Assembly: GCF_000974985.2 (NCBI RefSeq)
Contig: NZ_LAVA02000082.1
Location: 1 to 53,103, forward strand
DNA: 53,103 bases
Source of the DNA: Streptomyces mangrovisoli
GTDB taxonomy: Bacteria; Actinomycetota; Actinomycetes; Streptomycetales; Streptomycetaceae
Direction: 5' to 3'
Shown one piece after another: positions 31,940 to 40,777 of the stretch (position 1 is the first letter of the stretch; each line of letters starts with the position of its first letter). The notes under the pieces were generated by a model. It was not told the origin of the DNA and did no database searches. It worked only from the letters and a program-made list of their open reading frames with translations. A program made the position numbers and the translations under genes.

Positions 31940-34162
31940 TCAGCCTCCGGCGGCACCCTCGCAGGCGGCCTCTCCGGCCGCCTGCGGGTGGGCCGCGGGG
32001 GTGGGCGGGCGCAGCGGCGTGATGCGCAGCAGCCGCCGGAGCGGACCCGGGACCCACCAGTTGAGGCGCCCGAACAGGGCGACGAGGGCCGGTGCGAGGA
32101 CACCGCGGATGACGGTGGCGTCCAGGATGATGCCCGCGGCCAGGCCGGTGGACAGGATCTTGACGTCGGTCTGCGGTACGCCGCCGAGCGCGACGAAGGC
32201 GAGGAAGAGGATCAGCGCGCCGGAGCTGACCAGCCGCCCGGTGTGCCCGATGCCGCGGACCACGGCCTCGTCGGTGCTGTACCCGGCGGCGTACTCCTCG
32301 TTGATGCGGGTGAGGATGAAGACCTCGTAGTCCATCGACAGCCCGAACAGCAGGGCGAAGACGGCGAGTGGCACCCACAGGGTGATCGCGCCGGTCGCGG
32401 GCGAGGAGAACAGCGAGGCCCCGTGGCCGTGTTGCCACACCAGCGTGAGCACGCCGAAGGCCGCGGCCAGCGAAAGGGCGTTCAGCAGCAGGGCCTTGAC
32501 CGGCAGCCAGACGGAGTGCAGGGCACGGCTGAGCAGCAGGAACGTGACGACCACGATGACCGTGACGATGATCCACAGATTGCCGCCGTAGAGGGCGTGG
32601 AGGAAGTCGCCGTCCTGGGCGGGTGTACCGCCGACCCGGGCGCCGGGCACGGCGGCCGCCGCGTCCCGCAGCTGGGCGAGGGCGTGCTTGCCCGCGTCGG
32701 TGGTGGCGTCGGCGGGGCTCCAGGCGGCGGCGACGTGCACGCCGTCACGGCTCCAGGCCGCCGGTTCGACCACGGTGACCCCGCCCGGCGCGGTGATGCT
32801 GCCGTCCGCGGGCAGCAGGATCTCGGTGGGGCGCAGGACGCCCGCCCCGATGCCCGAGTCGGTGAGCGCCTTCAGCCCGGCGCGGGCCTCGGCGGAGGCG
32901 GTGGTGGCCTGGGCGGCGGCCAGCGGGTGGCCGAGCCGGAGGGAGAACACCGGGGCGATCAGCGCGGCCAGGAGCGCCAGCGCCCCGCAGGTGGCGGCGA
33001 CCCGGTGCCGTACGACCGCCGCGGCGATCGCCGTCCACATCCGGCTCACCGTGCCCGGCGGGCGCTTGCGCGGCCATTCGAGCCGGGAGCCGGCGGCGTC
33101 CAGGATGACCGGCAGCAGGGTGATGGACACGGCCACGCTGATCAGCGGGATCAGCATGCCGGCCAGGCCGATGCTGCGCAGGAACGGCACGCTGGTCAGC
33201 GCGAGGGCCGCGAGGCTCACGGTCACCGTGATGCCGGAGAACACCACCGAACTGCCCGCCGTGGCCGCCGAGACGAGCACCGCCTCGCGGTCGCTGCGGC
33301 CCGCCGCGCGCTCCTCGCGCCAGCGCGTCACGACGAGCAGCGCGTAGTCGATGGCGACGCCCAGCCCGACCAGCGCCACGATGTTCTGCACCAGGTTGGA
33401 CATGGTGGTGGCGTAGGTGAGGGAGTAGATGCCTACGAAGGTGGTCGGGATGGCGACCGCGGCGATCAGCAGCGGCAGCAGCGCCAGCAGGGAGCCGAAC
33501 ACGATCGCCAGCACGACCAGGGCCGCGACGCCCGCCAGGATCGTCTCCACCAGCACGCTGTTGCCGCTGTTGGAGCCGCCGGAGGCGAGCACCGAGGCGC
33601 CCGTGACGCGCAGCGGCTCCCCGCCCACCCGGGTCCCGGCCAGCGACTTCTCGAGGGCGGGCAGGGCCTTGGCGTAGGGGTCGGAACTGGTGTGGTCGGG
33701 CACCGGGTAGACGACGAGGAACGTCGTCCGCCCGTCCTTGGAGACGTACGCCGCCGCCCGGCCCGGGTCGCTCACGGCCGAGGCGGTCCGGGCCCCCGGC
33801 AGGGCGCCGCGCACCGTCCCCTCCGCCGACCGCAGCGTGTCCCGCGCGCCGGGGGACGCGAGGCCGCCCTCCGGCAGACGGGCGACCACGATCAGCGGGT
33901 CGGCCGCGCCGCCCGACCCGAACGTGCGCATGATCGTCTCGTTGGTCTCGTAGGCGGGCTGGCCCGGCAGGTCGAACGCGAACGACAGCCTGCCGCCCGA
34001 CTCCGCGGCCGACACCGCGCCGGCGAGCGCGAGCACCACCCAGGCCACGATCACCGTCCAGCGGTGGGCCAGTGACCAGCGGGTGATGGCCGGCACGGGG
34101 CCGCCGCCCGCGCCTGCCACCAGGGGATCGGCGGCAGATCGCTCAGTTTCTGAGAGACTCAT
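31940..34162 (-). CDS. MMPL-family (RND) exporter
   Basis: A 740-residue inner membrane transporter with two repeats: helix 1 (about 32-52), an extracellular loop, then helices 2-6 (about 200-350), helix 7 (about 385), a second loop and helices 8-12 (about 550-700). Motifs: LVGLGVAIDYALLVVTRWREE in the first half and FGLSMDYEVFILTRINEEY in the second, both GxxxDY signatures of MMPL proteins. Exports lipids or drugs by proton motive force. It starts 31 nt from the divergent MarR-type gene, whose product very likely represses it. ATG 34162 has no strong Shine-Dalgarno sequence. Confidence 0.92.
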   Translation of the reverse strand: MSLSETERSAADPLVAGAGGGPVPAITRWSLAHRWTVIVAWVVLALAGAVSAAESGGRLSFAFDLPGQPAYETNETIMRTFGSGGAADPLIVVARLPEGGLASPGARDTLRSAEGTVRGALPGARTASAVSDPGRAAAYVSKDGRTTFLVVYPVPDHTSSDPYAKALPALEKSLAGTRVGGEPLRVTGASVLASGGSNSGNSVLVETILAGVAALVVLAIVFGSLLALLPLLIAAVAIPTTFVGIYSLTYATTMSNLVQNIVALVGLGVAIDYALLVVTRWREERAAGRSDREAVLVSAATAGSSVVFSGITVTVSLAALALTSVPFLRSIGLAGMLIPLISVAVSITLLPVILDAAGSRLEWPRKRPPGTVSRMWTAIAAAVVRHRVAATCGALALLAALIAPVFSLRLGHPLAAAQATTASAEARAGLKALTDSGIGAGVLRPTEILLPADGSITAPGGVTVVEPAAWSRDGVHVAAAWSPADATTDAGKHALAQLRDAAAAVPGARVGGTPAQDGDFLHALYGGNLWIIVTVIVVVTFLLLSRALHSVWLPVKALLLNALSLAAAFGVLTLVWQHGHGASLFSSPATGAITLWVPLAVFALLFGLSMDYEVFILTRINEEYAAGYSTDEAVVRGIGHTGRLVSSGALILFLAFVALGGVPQTDVKILSTGLAAGIILDATVIRGVLAPALVALFGRLNWWVPGPLRRLLRITPLRPPTPAAHPQAAGEAACEGAAGG
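31960..31986. terminator. Hairpin inside 3' end of MMPL gene
   Basis: CGCAGGCGGCC-TCTCC-GGCCGCCTGCG is a perfect 11-bp stem lying within the last codons of the MMPL gene and 31 nt downstream of the convergent reductase remnant. It could terminate the plus-strand transcript. Confidence 0.5.
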
Positions 34163-34193
34163 GGTCCGAGAATACGCCGCCTATCCTTGGCCC
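34142..34193. promoter_or_regulatory. MMPL/MarR divergent promoter and operator candidate
   Basis: Overlapping inverted repeats CTCAG-TTT-CTGAG (34142-34154) and TGAG-AGA-CTCA (34151-34161) cover the first codons of the MMPL gene. TATCCT (34182-34187) lies 6 nt before the GTG at 34194, the geometry of a -10 box for a leaderless MarR-family transcript. Confidence 0.5.
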
Positions 34194-34724
34194 GTGGCAA
34201 CCGACGGCATCTCTCCCGGTGAGGACCCGCGCGCATCCGCCTCCGCATCCGCTTTCGGCCCGGACCCGCGCGCGCTGCGCCGAGGACAGATCACCGACGC
34301 GCTGCGCCGCTACGGGACGGACTCCACGCGCCTCGCCCACGCGTTCGCCGCCGCGCACGAGTTGCGGCCCGCGGATCTCTTCGCGCTCGTGGCGGTCCTG
34401 ACCGCCGAACGCGCGGGCGATCCGCTCACCCCGGGCGGGCTCCAGCGCCATCTGCGGCTGTCGTCCGCGGGGACCAGCTATCTGATCGACCGTCTCGAGG
34501 CCGCGGGCCACGTCCGTCGCAGCCGCGAGGACAGCGCCGACAACCGGAAGGTCCGGCTGCGCTACACCGAGGGCGGGATGCGGACCGCCCTGTCCTTCTT
34601 CGGGCCGCTGGCCGACTCCACCACGGCCGTGCTCGACGGATTCGACGACGCGGAGATCGACGTGGTCGCGCGCTTCACGGCGGCGATCGCCGACGCGATG
34701 AACGCGCACGTGGAGAATCTCTGA
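34194..34724 (+). CDS. MarR-family transcriptional regulator
   Basis: A 176-residue winged-helix regulator. The DNA-binding core has PADLFALVAVLTAER, GGLQRHLRLSSAGTSYLIDRLEAAGHVRRSREDSADNRKVRLRYTEGG, the MarR helix-turn-helix plus DxRxxxxxLT-type wing (here DNRKVRLRYT). Flanking helices should dimerise. GTG 34194 is chosen because a -10-like TATCCT sits 6 nt upstream, suggesting a leaderless message; ATG 34161 would extend by 11 residues with no ribosome site. Divergent to the MMPL exporter with overlapping control DNA, so self- and exporter repression is likely. Confidence 0.88.
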   Translation: MATDGISPGEDPRASASASAFGPDPRALRRGQITDALRRYGTDSTRLAHAFAAAHELRPADLFALVAVLTAERAGDPLTPGGLQRHLRLSSAGTSYLIDRLEAAGHVRRSREDSADNRKVRLRYTEGGMRTALSFFGPLADSTTAVLDGFDDAEIDVVARFTAAIADAMNAHVENL

Positions 34725-35136
34725 GGGGGCGGCTCCGCCTGGGGTCGAGTGCTGGTGCGGCGCCGTGGGGGCTGATCGCGCAGTTCCCCGCGCCCCTGGG
34801 GGGTGTGGCCTCAGGGGGCGTGGTCGGCCCGGGCATGCCGCCCCGACCACGCCCTGAAAGGGGCAGGGGGAACTGCGCGACCAGCCCCCGCGGCGCCGCA
34901 GGGGTGTGACCTCAGGGGCTTCGTCGACTCCGGCCGTGCCCCGATAGGGGCGCGGGGAACTGCGCGATCGCCCCCACCCCGCCGCGGGTGAAATACCGCT
35001 GAAACCAACGGAGTTCACCGCAGCTCGCTGGCCGTCCCCCCACCGGACACGCTACAAAGGCATGCACCCGCCACAGCACAGCCGCAGGCGCACCCGTACC
35101 CCCCACCCGCACTTCGACGCCGCCGCCGAGGAATCC
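34725..35136. repeat. Gene-free region with three dispersed repeats and a terminator
   Basis: 412 bp without a gene. Dispersed repeat copies: GGGGCTGATCGCGCAGTTCC onward at 34768-34797 (inverted), GCAGGGGGAACTGCGCGACC within 34859-34889, and GCGCGGGGAACTGCGCGATC within 34946-34975. A hairpin GGGCGTGGTCGG (34816-34827) pairing with 34843-34854 probably terminates the MarR transcript. The last 150 bp (less GC-rich around 34988-35020) should carry the GH5 promoter; no clear -35/-10 is visible. Confidence 0.8.
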
Positions 35137-37074
35137 ATGTCCAGATTTGTCACGTACCTGACACTAGGGGCCCTGCTCGTGCTGGGTACCCCCACCGCCC
35201 GGGCCGCCACCGACGCCGCTCCCCCGGCCGCCGGCGAGCGAACGGTCGCCGCGACCGCGACCGCAGACAGCTCGGCCGCCGACGCCTCGGCCACCCGCGA
35301 CTGGCAGCCCCCGCTGTCCACCCGCGGCCGCTACATCGTCGACGCCGCCGGGAACCGCTTCCGCCTCAAGGCGGCCAACTGGGACGGCGCGCAGGGCTCG
35401 TGGACCGGCAGCGGCAGCGAGAGCGACCCCGCGAACCACCACGCCGGGCAGGACTCCTACGGCATTCCGCTGGGTCTCGACCGGGCGCCGCTGGCCACCC
35501 TGCTGGCCGACTTCCACCAACTGGGCATCAACTCCGTCCGGTTGCCGTTCTCCAACGCGTTGGTCCACTCGACGACCCCCGTGCCGGACGCGGCCGTCGC
35601 CGCCAACCCGCAGCTGCGCGGGGACACCCCGCTCCAGGTCTACGACGCAGTCGTCTCCGCGCTCTCCGACAGCGGGTTCGCGGTCATCCTCAACAACCAC
35701 ACCAACACCTCCCGTTGGTGCTGCGGAGTCGACGGCAACGAGCGCTGGAACAGCAGCCAGACCACCCAGCAGTGGGCCGACGACTGGGTGTTCATGGCGC
35801 GCCGCTACGCCACGGTCCCCGGCGTGGTGGGCGCCGACCTCTACAACGAGGTGCGCCGCGACGTGCTGAACGACCCCAACTGGGGCTCCGGCGACGACCA
35901 CGACTGGTTCGCCGCCGCCCAGCTCGCCGCCGACCGCATCCTCACCGAGGCCGACCCGAACCTGCTCATCGTCATCGAGGGCATCAACTGGACCGGCCTG
36001 CCGGTCGACGGACTGCCCCACGGACGGCCCGTGCTGACCCCCGCGCAGACCCTCTCCCACACCCTCGTCGTCAGCCACAAACTCGTCTACTCCGCGCACT
36101 TCTACGGCTACACCGGCCCCCAGCACAGCGGCGCCACCGGCATCGGGGAGACCCACGACGCGCGCTATCAGGACCTCAGCCGGACCGACCTCTACCAGGC
36201 CCTGTCGGACGAGGCGTTCTTCGTGGAGGACTCCGGCAAGCACTACACGGCACCGGTGTGGGTCAGCGAGTTCGGCATCGGCGCCGGGGAGACCAACGAC
36301 GCCGCCCGCACCTGGTTCACCAACATCACCGACTACTTCGCCGACCACGACACCGACTTCGCCTACTGGCCGCTGGTCGGCTGGGAGGGCCACGACGACT
36401 GGGCGCTGCTGCGCTACGACGAGAACGGCGGACAGCACGGCATCCTCGACGACGCCGACTGGCGCGCCACCGCATGGAACCACCTCCGGTCGACCGCCGG
36501 CCTGACCGGGCCCGTCGCCGCCGTACCCGACTGGCAGATGCTCGACACCGATCACGGGGACTACGTGCAGTCGCTGCGGGTGCGGGCGCAGGGCGACTGG
36601 GACTCCGGCGCCTCCAAGGCCGTATGCCCGGACGGTCTGCGGCTCGCGGGCCTCGGCCACACCTCCGGGCGCGGGCTGTGCACCGACGTGACCGCGGGCG
36701 ACCTGCGCGCCTCGGGCTCCGCGCAGACCGTCGTCACCGACGAGCGCTACGTCCCCTCGGGCGGCGACTGGGCGTCCGGCTACACCAAACTCCAGTGCCC
36801 GGCGGGGAACTTCCTCATCGGCTACAGCCACCGGGGCACGAAGGTGTCGGCCGCGCTGTGCGTGCCCGCCCGGACCACGCTGGGCACCTCGGGCCGCACG
36901 GTCTGGTTCGACCGTTCCGACAACCGGCCCAGCGGCGCCGCGGGCGCCGACTTCGCGAGCGGGGACTACAAGGGGCAGTGCGCGGACGGCGAGTACGCGG
37001 CCGGCATCGCCTTCACGACCCGGCTGGGCGCCTCCCCGGGACCGGCCGCCCTACTGTGCCGGAGTCTGACCTGA
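35137..37074 (+). CDS. Secreted GH5 glycoside hydrolase with C-terminal three-repeat domain
   Basis: 645 residues. Signal peptide MSRFVTYLTLGALLVLGTPTARA at the start, then an Ala/Thr linker. The GH5 barrel (about 50-470) shows SVRLPFSN, ILNNHTNTSRWCC, the acid/base GADLYNEVRRD and the nucleophile VSEFGIG, with YWPLVGW. It resembles the cellulase/endo-mannanase-like GH5 group of actinomycetes and fungi. Residues about 475-645 contain three similar units, each with a GDWxSGxxKxxCPxG-like core, a Gly/His turn and LC at the end. ATG 35137 has GAGGA about 4 nt upstream. The 3' end overlaps the convergent membrane gene by 62 bp. Substrate likely a plant beta-glucan or mannan. Confidence 0.9.
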   Translation: MSRFVTYLTLGALLVLGTPTARAATDAAPPAAGERTVAATATADSSAADASATRDWQPPLSTRGRYIVDAAGNRFRLKAANWDGAQGSWTGSGSESDPANHHAGQDSYGIPLGLDRAPLATLLADFHQLGINSVRLPFSNALVHSTTPVPDAAVAANPQLRGDTPLQVYDAVVSALSDSGFAVILNNHTNTSRWCCGVDGNERWNSSQTTQQWADDWVFMARRYATVPGVVGADLYNEVRRDVLNDPNWGSGDDHDWFAAAQLAADRILTEADPNLLIVIEGINWTGLPVDGLPHGRPVLTPAQTLSHTLVVSHKLVYSAHFYGYTGPQHSGATGIGETHDARYQDLSRTDLYQALSDEAFFVEDSGKHYTAPVWVSEFGIGAGETNDAARTWFTNITDYFADHDTDFAYWPLVGWEGHDDWALLRYDENGGQHGILDDADWRATAWNHLRSTAGLTGPVAAVPDWQMLDTDHGDYVQSLRVRAQGDWDSGASKAVCPDGLRLAGLGHTSGRGLCTDVTAGDLRASGSAQTVVTDERYVPSGGDWASGYTKLQCPAGNFLIGYSHRGTKVSAALCVPARTTLGTSGRTVWFDRSDNRPSGAAGADFASGDYKGQCADGEYAAGIAFTTRLGASPGPAALLCRSLT

Positions 37075-37711
37075 GCGGTACCGCGGACGCGGCGGCCACC
37101 GCCAACCCCACGCCGACGAGGAGGAACAGCCCGTCGCAGACCCGCAGGACGACCGTCTCGAAGCGGTGGCGGCCCGGCCGGGGCCCCAGCCGCACCGGAG
37201 CCTTGTCCTGCGGGTCCACGGTCACCCGTACCCGCGCCCCCACCGCGAGGCGGTTGCCGCCCGTGTCGAGGGCACGGCGCGGCAGACCCGCGGGCAGCGC
37301 GAGGTCGTAGGAGTACGAGGTGTCCGTACGGCCGAGGTGGGTGGCGTCCCGGTGCACGTGCTCCTGGCGCACGGTGGCCGTGACCTCGACCCCGCGCTCG
37401 CGCAGCGCCCGTGCCTCCGCGGCGAAGGTGCCGGTCACCGCGTGCACCAGGAACACGCAGGTCAGGGCCCATCCTGCGACGGCGGACCGGCCGCCGGTGG
37501 CCGCCCAGCCGGCCAGGCCGAGGACGATGGACGTGCCCAGCGCGGCGGCCGCGCACCAGGCGTCGCCGTGCGGGTAGGCCAGCCGCTCGTACCGGGTCGC
37601 GCCCAGGATCAGCAGGGCACCGAGCCCGAGGCCCGCCATCGGGGCGGCCGCTAGCAGCCGGCGGCGGGGCGTGGCGAACGCGGCGAGCGCCGCAACGAGC
37701 GTCCTGCGCAC
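37013..37711 (-). CDS. DUF3592-like membrane protein
   Basis: 232 residues: transmembrane helices at about 22-40, 52-70, 78-98 and 195-215, with an extracytoplasmic beta domain between (about 100-190) containing RGVEVTATVRQEH, YSYDLALPAG and VGARVRVTVDPQDKAPVRLG, the pattern of DUF3592 proteins. GTG 37711 has GGGGGG 7 nt upstream. The last 62 bp overlap the end of the GH5 gene on the other strand. Function unknown. Confidence 0.72.
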   Translation of the reverse strand: MRRTLVAALAAFATPRRRLLAAAPMAGLGLGALLILGATRYERLAYPHGDAWCAAAALGTSIVLGLAGWAATGGRSAVAGWALTCVFLVHAVTGTFAAEARALRERGVEVTATVRQEHVHRDATHLGRTDTSYSYDLALPAGLPRRALDTGGNRLAVGARVRVTVDPQDKAPVRLGPRPGRHRFETVVLRVCDGLFLLVGVGLAVAAASAVPLRSDSGTVGRPVPGRRPAGS

Positions 37712-37855
37712 GGCGCGTCCCCCCGAAACAGCCCTGAACCACCCGGAGTCCGTGCCGCCAGGGTGGCGTACGGCGCCGCCCCGCGCCAGAGGTGCCGCTG
37801 GGTCCTCTTCGGAGGGGAGACGGCGACGGGCGCCGGAAGGAGGCGACCGCGGGGG

Positions 37856-40468
37856 TCAGCCAGGGATCTCCTGCTCGCTCCAGATGATCTTTCCCTCGGC
37901 CGTGTACCGGGCGCCCCAGCGGTGCGACAGCTGCGCCACGAGGAACAGGCCCCGGCCGCCCTCGTCCATGCTGCGGGCGTGCCGCAGCCGCGGCGCCGTG
38001 CTGCTGGCGTCGGCAACCTCGCAGGTCAGCCGGGAGTCGCGGAGCAGCCGTAGCCGGATCGGCGGGGCCGCGTGGCGGATCGCGTTGGTGACCAGCTCGC
38101 TGACGATGAGTTCGGTCGTCATGGCGAGTTCCGTGTAACCCCACGCCTCCACCTGCCGGGTCGCCGCCGCGCGGACCGTGGCGACGGCGGCCGGCTCCAG
38201 CGGGACGTCCCACGACACCACGTCGTCGGGGCCGAGGACGCGGGTGCGGGCCAGCAGCAGGGCGATGTCGTCGGAGTGCGGCAGCGGCACGAGCCGGCGC
38301 ACCGCGGAGGTGCACAGCGTCGCGAGGTCGACGCCGGGCTCCGAGAGCGCGGCCGCGAGACGGGACATGCCGGCCTCCATGTCGCCGTCCGCGCCCTCGA
38401 CGAGACCGTCGGTGTAGAGGCCGACGAGGCTGTGCTCGGCAAGTTCGATCTCGGTGGCCTCGAACGCCATTCCGCCCAGTCCGAGCGGCGGCCCGGCGGG
38501 GATGTCCGGGAAGGTCACCTGTCCGTCGGGGGTGACGACGACGGGCGGCGGGTGCCCGGCGCGGGCCATGGCGCACCGTCGGGTGACGGGGTCGTAGACG
38601 GCGTACAGGCAGGTCGCGCCGAGGAAGCCGGCCGTGCTGCGCCGGGCCGGCTCGGCCCCGGCCTCCTCGTCGCTCAACCGCATGACCAGGTCGTCGAGAT
38701 GGGCCAGCAGTTCGTCCGGGGGCATCTCCATGTCGGCGAGGGTCTGTACGGCCGTGCGGAGGCGGCCCATGGTCGCCGCCGCGCCGATGCCGTGCCCGAC
38801 GACGTCGCCCACCACGAGCCCCACCCGGGCGCCGGACAGCGGGATGACGTCGAACCAGTCGCCGCCGACACCTCCCGCGGTGTCCGCCGGCAGGTAGGAG
38901 GAGGCGACGTCGAGCGCGGTCCCACCGGTCAGGGCGTGCGGCAGCAGGCTGCGCTGGAGGGTGACCGCCGCCGTGTGTTCCTGGGTGTAGCGGCGGGCGT
39001 TGTCGACGCAGAGGGCGGCCCGCGCCACCAACTCCTGGGCGAGCAGCACGTCGTCGTCGGCGAAGGGGGCCTTGTTGACCGAGCGGACGAACGTCGTCAG
39101 GCCGAGCGCGGTGTTGCGGGCGCGCATGGGCACCGAGATGAGCGAGTGCAGTCCGAACTCGCGGATGCGCGCGGTGCGTTCGGGCTGCTCGGCGCCCCAC
39201 AGCCCGTCGTCGGGGTCGACCACGGGAATGAGTACGGGGCCGCCGCTGAGCAGCAGGTCCAGTCCGTGCGGCGGGGGCAGGAAGGCGACCTCCTCCCCGA
39301 CCCCGACGACGGCCTCGGGGCAGCCCTCGCGCACCGAGCTGAGCCCGGCCCGGCGCATCACCGGCCGGTCCGGGTCCGTTTCCCCCGGACCACCGGCAGC
39401 GTCGTCCGCCTCCCCGTCCGCTTGCTGTTGCGCTGTGCCGTCCGCTTCTCCGTCCGGATGCCGTTCCGCTTCCGGTCGCGTCCGCGCGAGCCGGTCCGGG
39501 GCCGCCCGCTCCCCGGTGCGCGGGGCTCCGGTGCGCGGGGCTCCGACGGCGTCGCCGTCCGCGCTGAGCGCCTGGTCGAGCAGGTCCACGATGACCAGGT
39601 CCGCGAACCGGGGGACGGCGAAGTCGGCCAGCTCCTGGGCGGTGCGGGTCACGTCCAGGGTGCGGCCGATGCTCATGCCGGCCTCGTTGACCAGGGAGAG
39701 CAGTCGGCGGGCGGTCCAGCGCTCGGTGATGTCGGCGACCATGTAGCACACGCCGGTGACCGAACCGCCGGCGTCCAGCAGCGGGAAGAACGAGGTCGAG
39801 TAGGCACGCTGGCGGTGCGGGTCGGCCCAGCTCCAGCCGACGTACTCGTGCTCGGTGATCGCCCGTCCGGTGGCCAGCACCTGGCGCATCAGCTCCTCGT
39901 TGTCCCGCGCCTGGAGTCCGGGCAGCAGCTCGCTCAGCGTGTGCCCGAGCCGCTGTTCCCGGGGCACCCCGCCGAAGCGTTCGAGGGTGTCGTTGAGCCA
40001 GACGTAGCGCAGCTGCGGGTCCATCACGGCCATGCCGACCGGGGCGCGGGTCAGGAATCCGTCGAGGACCGAGTCGCCCATCGTCCACTGCTGGCGCAGC
40101 TGGCGCGCCGAGATCAGGAAGCACTCCCGGCCGCCGACCGCGAAGGACGCCGAGACCCGCAGGTCGACGTCGATGGCGCGGCCGTCCCGGTGCAGCAGCG
40201 GGACCAGACCGTTCCAGCCCTGGCCGGCCCGGCAGCGGGCCGCGACCCGGGCAACGCGCGCGGGGTCCTCCGGCGGGGCGAGCAGCGGCCTGCCGGATCG
40301 GCCGACGACCTGTGCGGCCTCGTAGCCGAGAAACGCCTCGGCGCCCCGTGTCCACGCGATGACGTCGCCGTCCGCGGAGACCACCGCGGCGGCGTCCGTG
40401 GAGGCGTCGATGAACTCGCGCGGCCCCGCGGACGCGGCCGCGTCGGAACCTTCTCGCGCAGAGTCCAT
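37856..40468 (-). CDS. PAS-PAS-GAF-PP2C phosphatase with C-terminal RsbW-type kinase domain
   Basis: 870 residues, soluble. PAS 1 about 18-125, PAS 2 about 135-255 (YVWLNDTLERFGGVP), GAF about 270-500 interrupted by a charged Gln/Asp/Glu low-complexity insert (about 330-370), SpoIIE/PP2C domain about 510-735 with GGVGGDWFDVIPL and VVGDVVGHGIGAAATMGRLR and HSDDIALLLAR, then a HATPase_c anti-sigma-like domain about 745-870 with ELVTNAIRHA and GGRGLFLVAQLSHRWG. Both activities of a partner-switching module (dephosphorylating and phosphorylating an anti-sigma antagonist) in one chain. ATG 40468 has GAGGA 8 nt upstream. Divergent from a related phosphatase 309 nt away. Confidence 0.92.
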   Translation of the reverse strand: MDSAREGSDAAASAGPREFIDASTDAAAVVSADGDVIAWTRGAEAFLGYEAAQVVGRSGRPLLAPPEDPARVARVAARCRAGQGWNGLVPLLHRDGRAIDVDLRVSASFAVGGRECFLISARQLRQQWTMGDSVLDGFLTRAPVGMAVMDPQLRYVWLNDTLERFGGVPREQRLGHTLSELLPGLQARDNEELMRQVLATGRAITEHEYVGWSWADPHRQRAYSTSFFPLLDAGGSVTGVCYMVADITERWTARRLLSLVNEAGMSIGRTLDVTRTAQELADFAVPRFADLVIVDLLDQALSADGDAVGAPRTGAPRTGERAAPDRLARTRPEAERHPDGEADGTAQQQADGEADDAAGGPGETDPDRPVMRRAGLSSVREGCPEAVVGVGEEVAFLPPPHGLDLLLSGGPVLIPVVDPDDGLWGAEQPERTARIREFGLHSLISVPMRARNTALGLTTFVRSVNKAPFADDDVLLAQELVARAALCVDNARRYTQEHTAAVTLQRSLLPHALTGGTALDVASSYLPADTAGGVGGDWFDVIPLSGARVGLVVGDVVGHGIGAAATMGRLRTAVQTLADMEMPPDELLAHLDDLVMRLSDEEAGAEPARRSTAGFLGATCLYAVYDPVTRRCAMARAGHPPPVVVTPDGQVTFPDIPAGPPLGLGGMAFEATEIELAEHSLVGLYTDGLVEGADGDMEAGMSRLAAALSEPGVDLATLCTSAVRRLVPLPHSDDIALLLARTRVLGPDDVVSWDVPLEPAAVATVRAAATRQVEAWGYTELAMTTELIVSELVTNAIRHAAPPIRLRLLRDSRLTCEVADASSTAPRLRHARSMDEGGRGLFLVAQLSHRWGARYTAEGKIIWSEQEIPG

Positions 40469-40777
40469 GGATCCCATCCTCGTCACGACCCATGGTGCTG
40501 CCAGTTCGCCCGACGCGCATGGTGCGGACCCGGGCGGGCGGCCGCCGCGCGCCCCGGTCGGGCCGCCCGCCGGGGCGCGACCCGCGGCCATGCCATGCCA
40601 CGCCGCCCACAGCCCGCAGCTCGTAGCTCGCCGGACGGTGCACGGTGCACGGCGACGGCGCACGGCGTACGACCGCCCGTCGCCCGTCACACAGCCGCCG
40701 GAGCGGCGTGCGGGCAGGACCGGGGGCACGATGGAGAGGCCGGGCGGCACGAGGGTCCCGGCGGAGGAGGACCTGCG
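40469..40777. promoter_or_regulatory. Divergent region between two phosphatase genes
   Basis: A 309-bp gene-free region carrying both promoters. It holds two mutually exclusive hairpins: GGCGGGCGGCC (40533-40543) pairs with 40561-40571, while CGCGCCCCG (about 40549-40557) can pair with CGGGGCGCG (40571-40579). Nearby CGGTGCACGGTGCACGGCG direct repeats lie at about 40633-40660. No clear -10/-35 pair. Confidence 0.45.

Noticed and set aside
32000..34075. A 695-residue plus-strand frame opposite the MMPL gene
   Set aside because: Charged low-complexity antisense of the transporter. The MMPL helices and motifs on the minus strand are clear.
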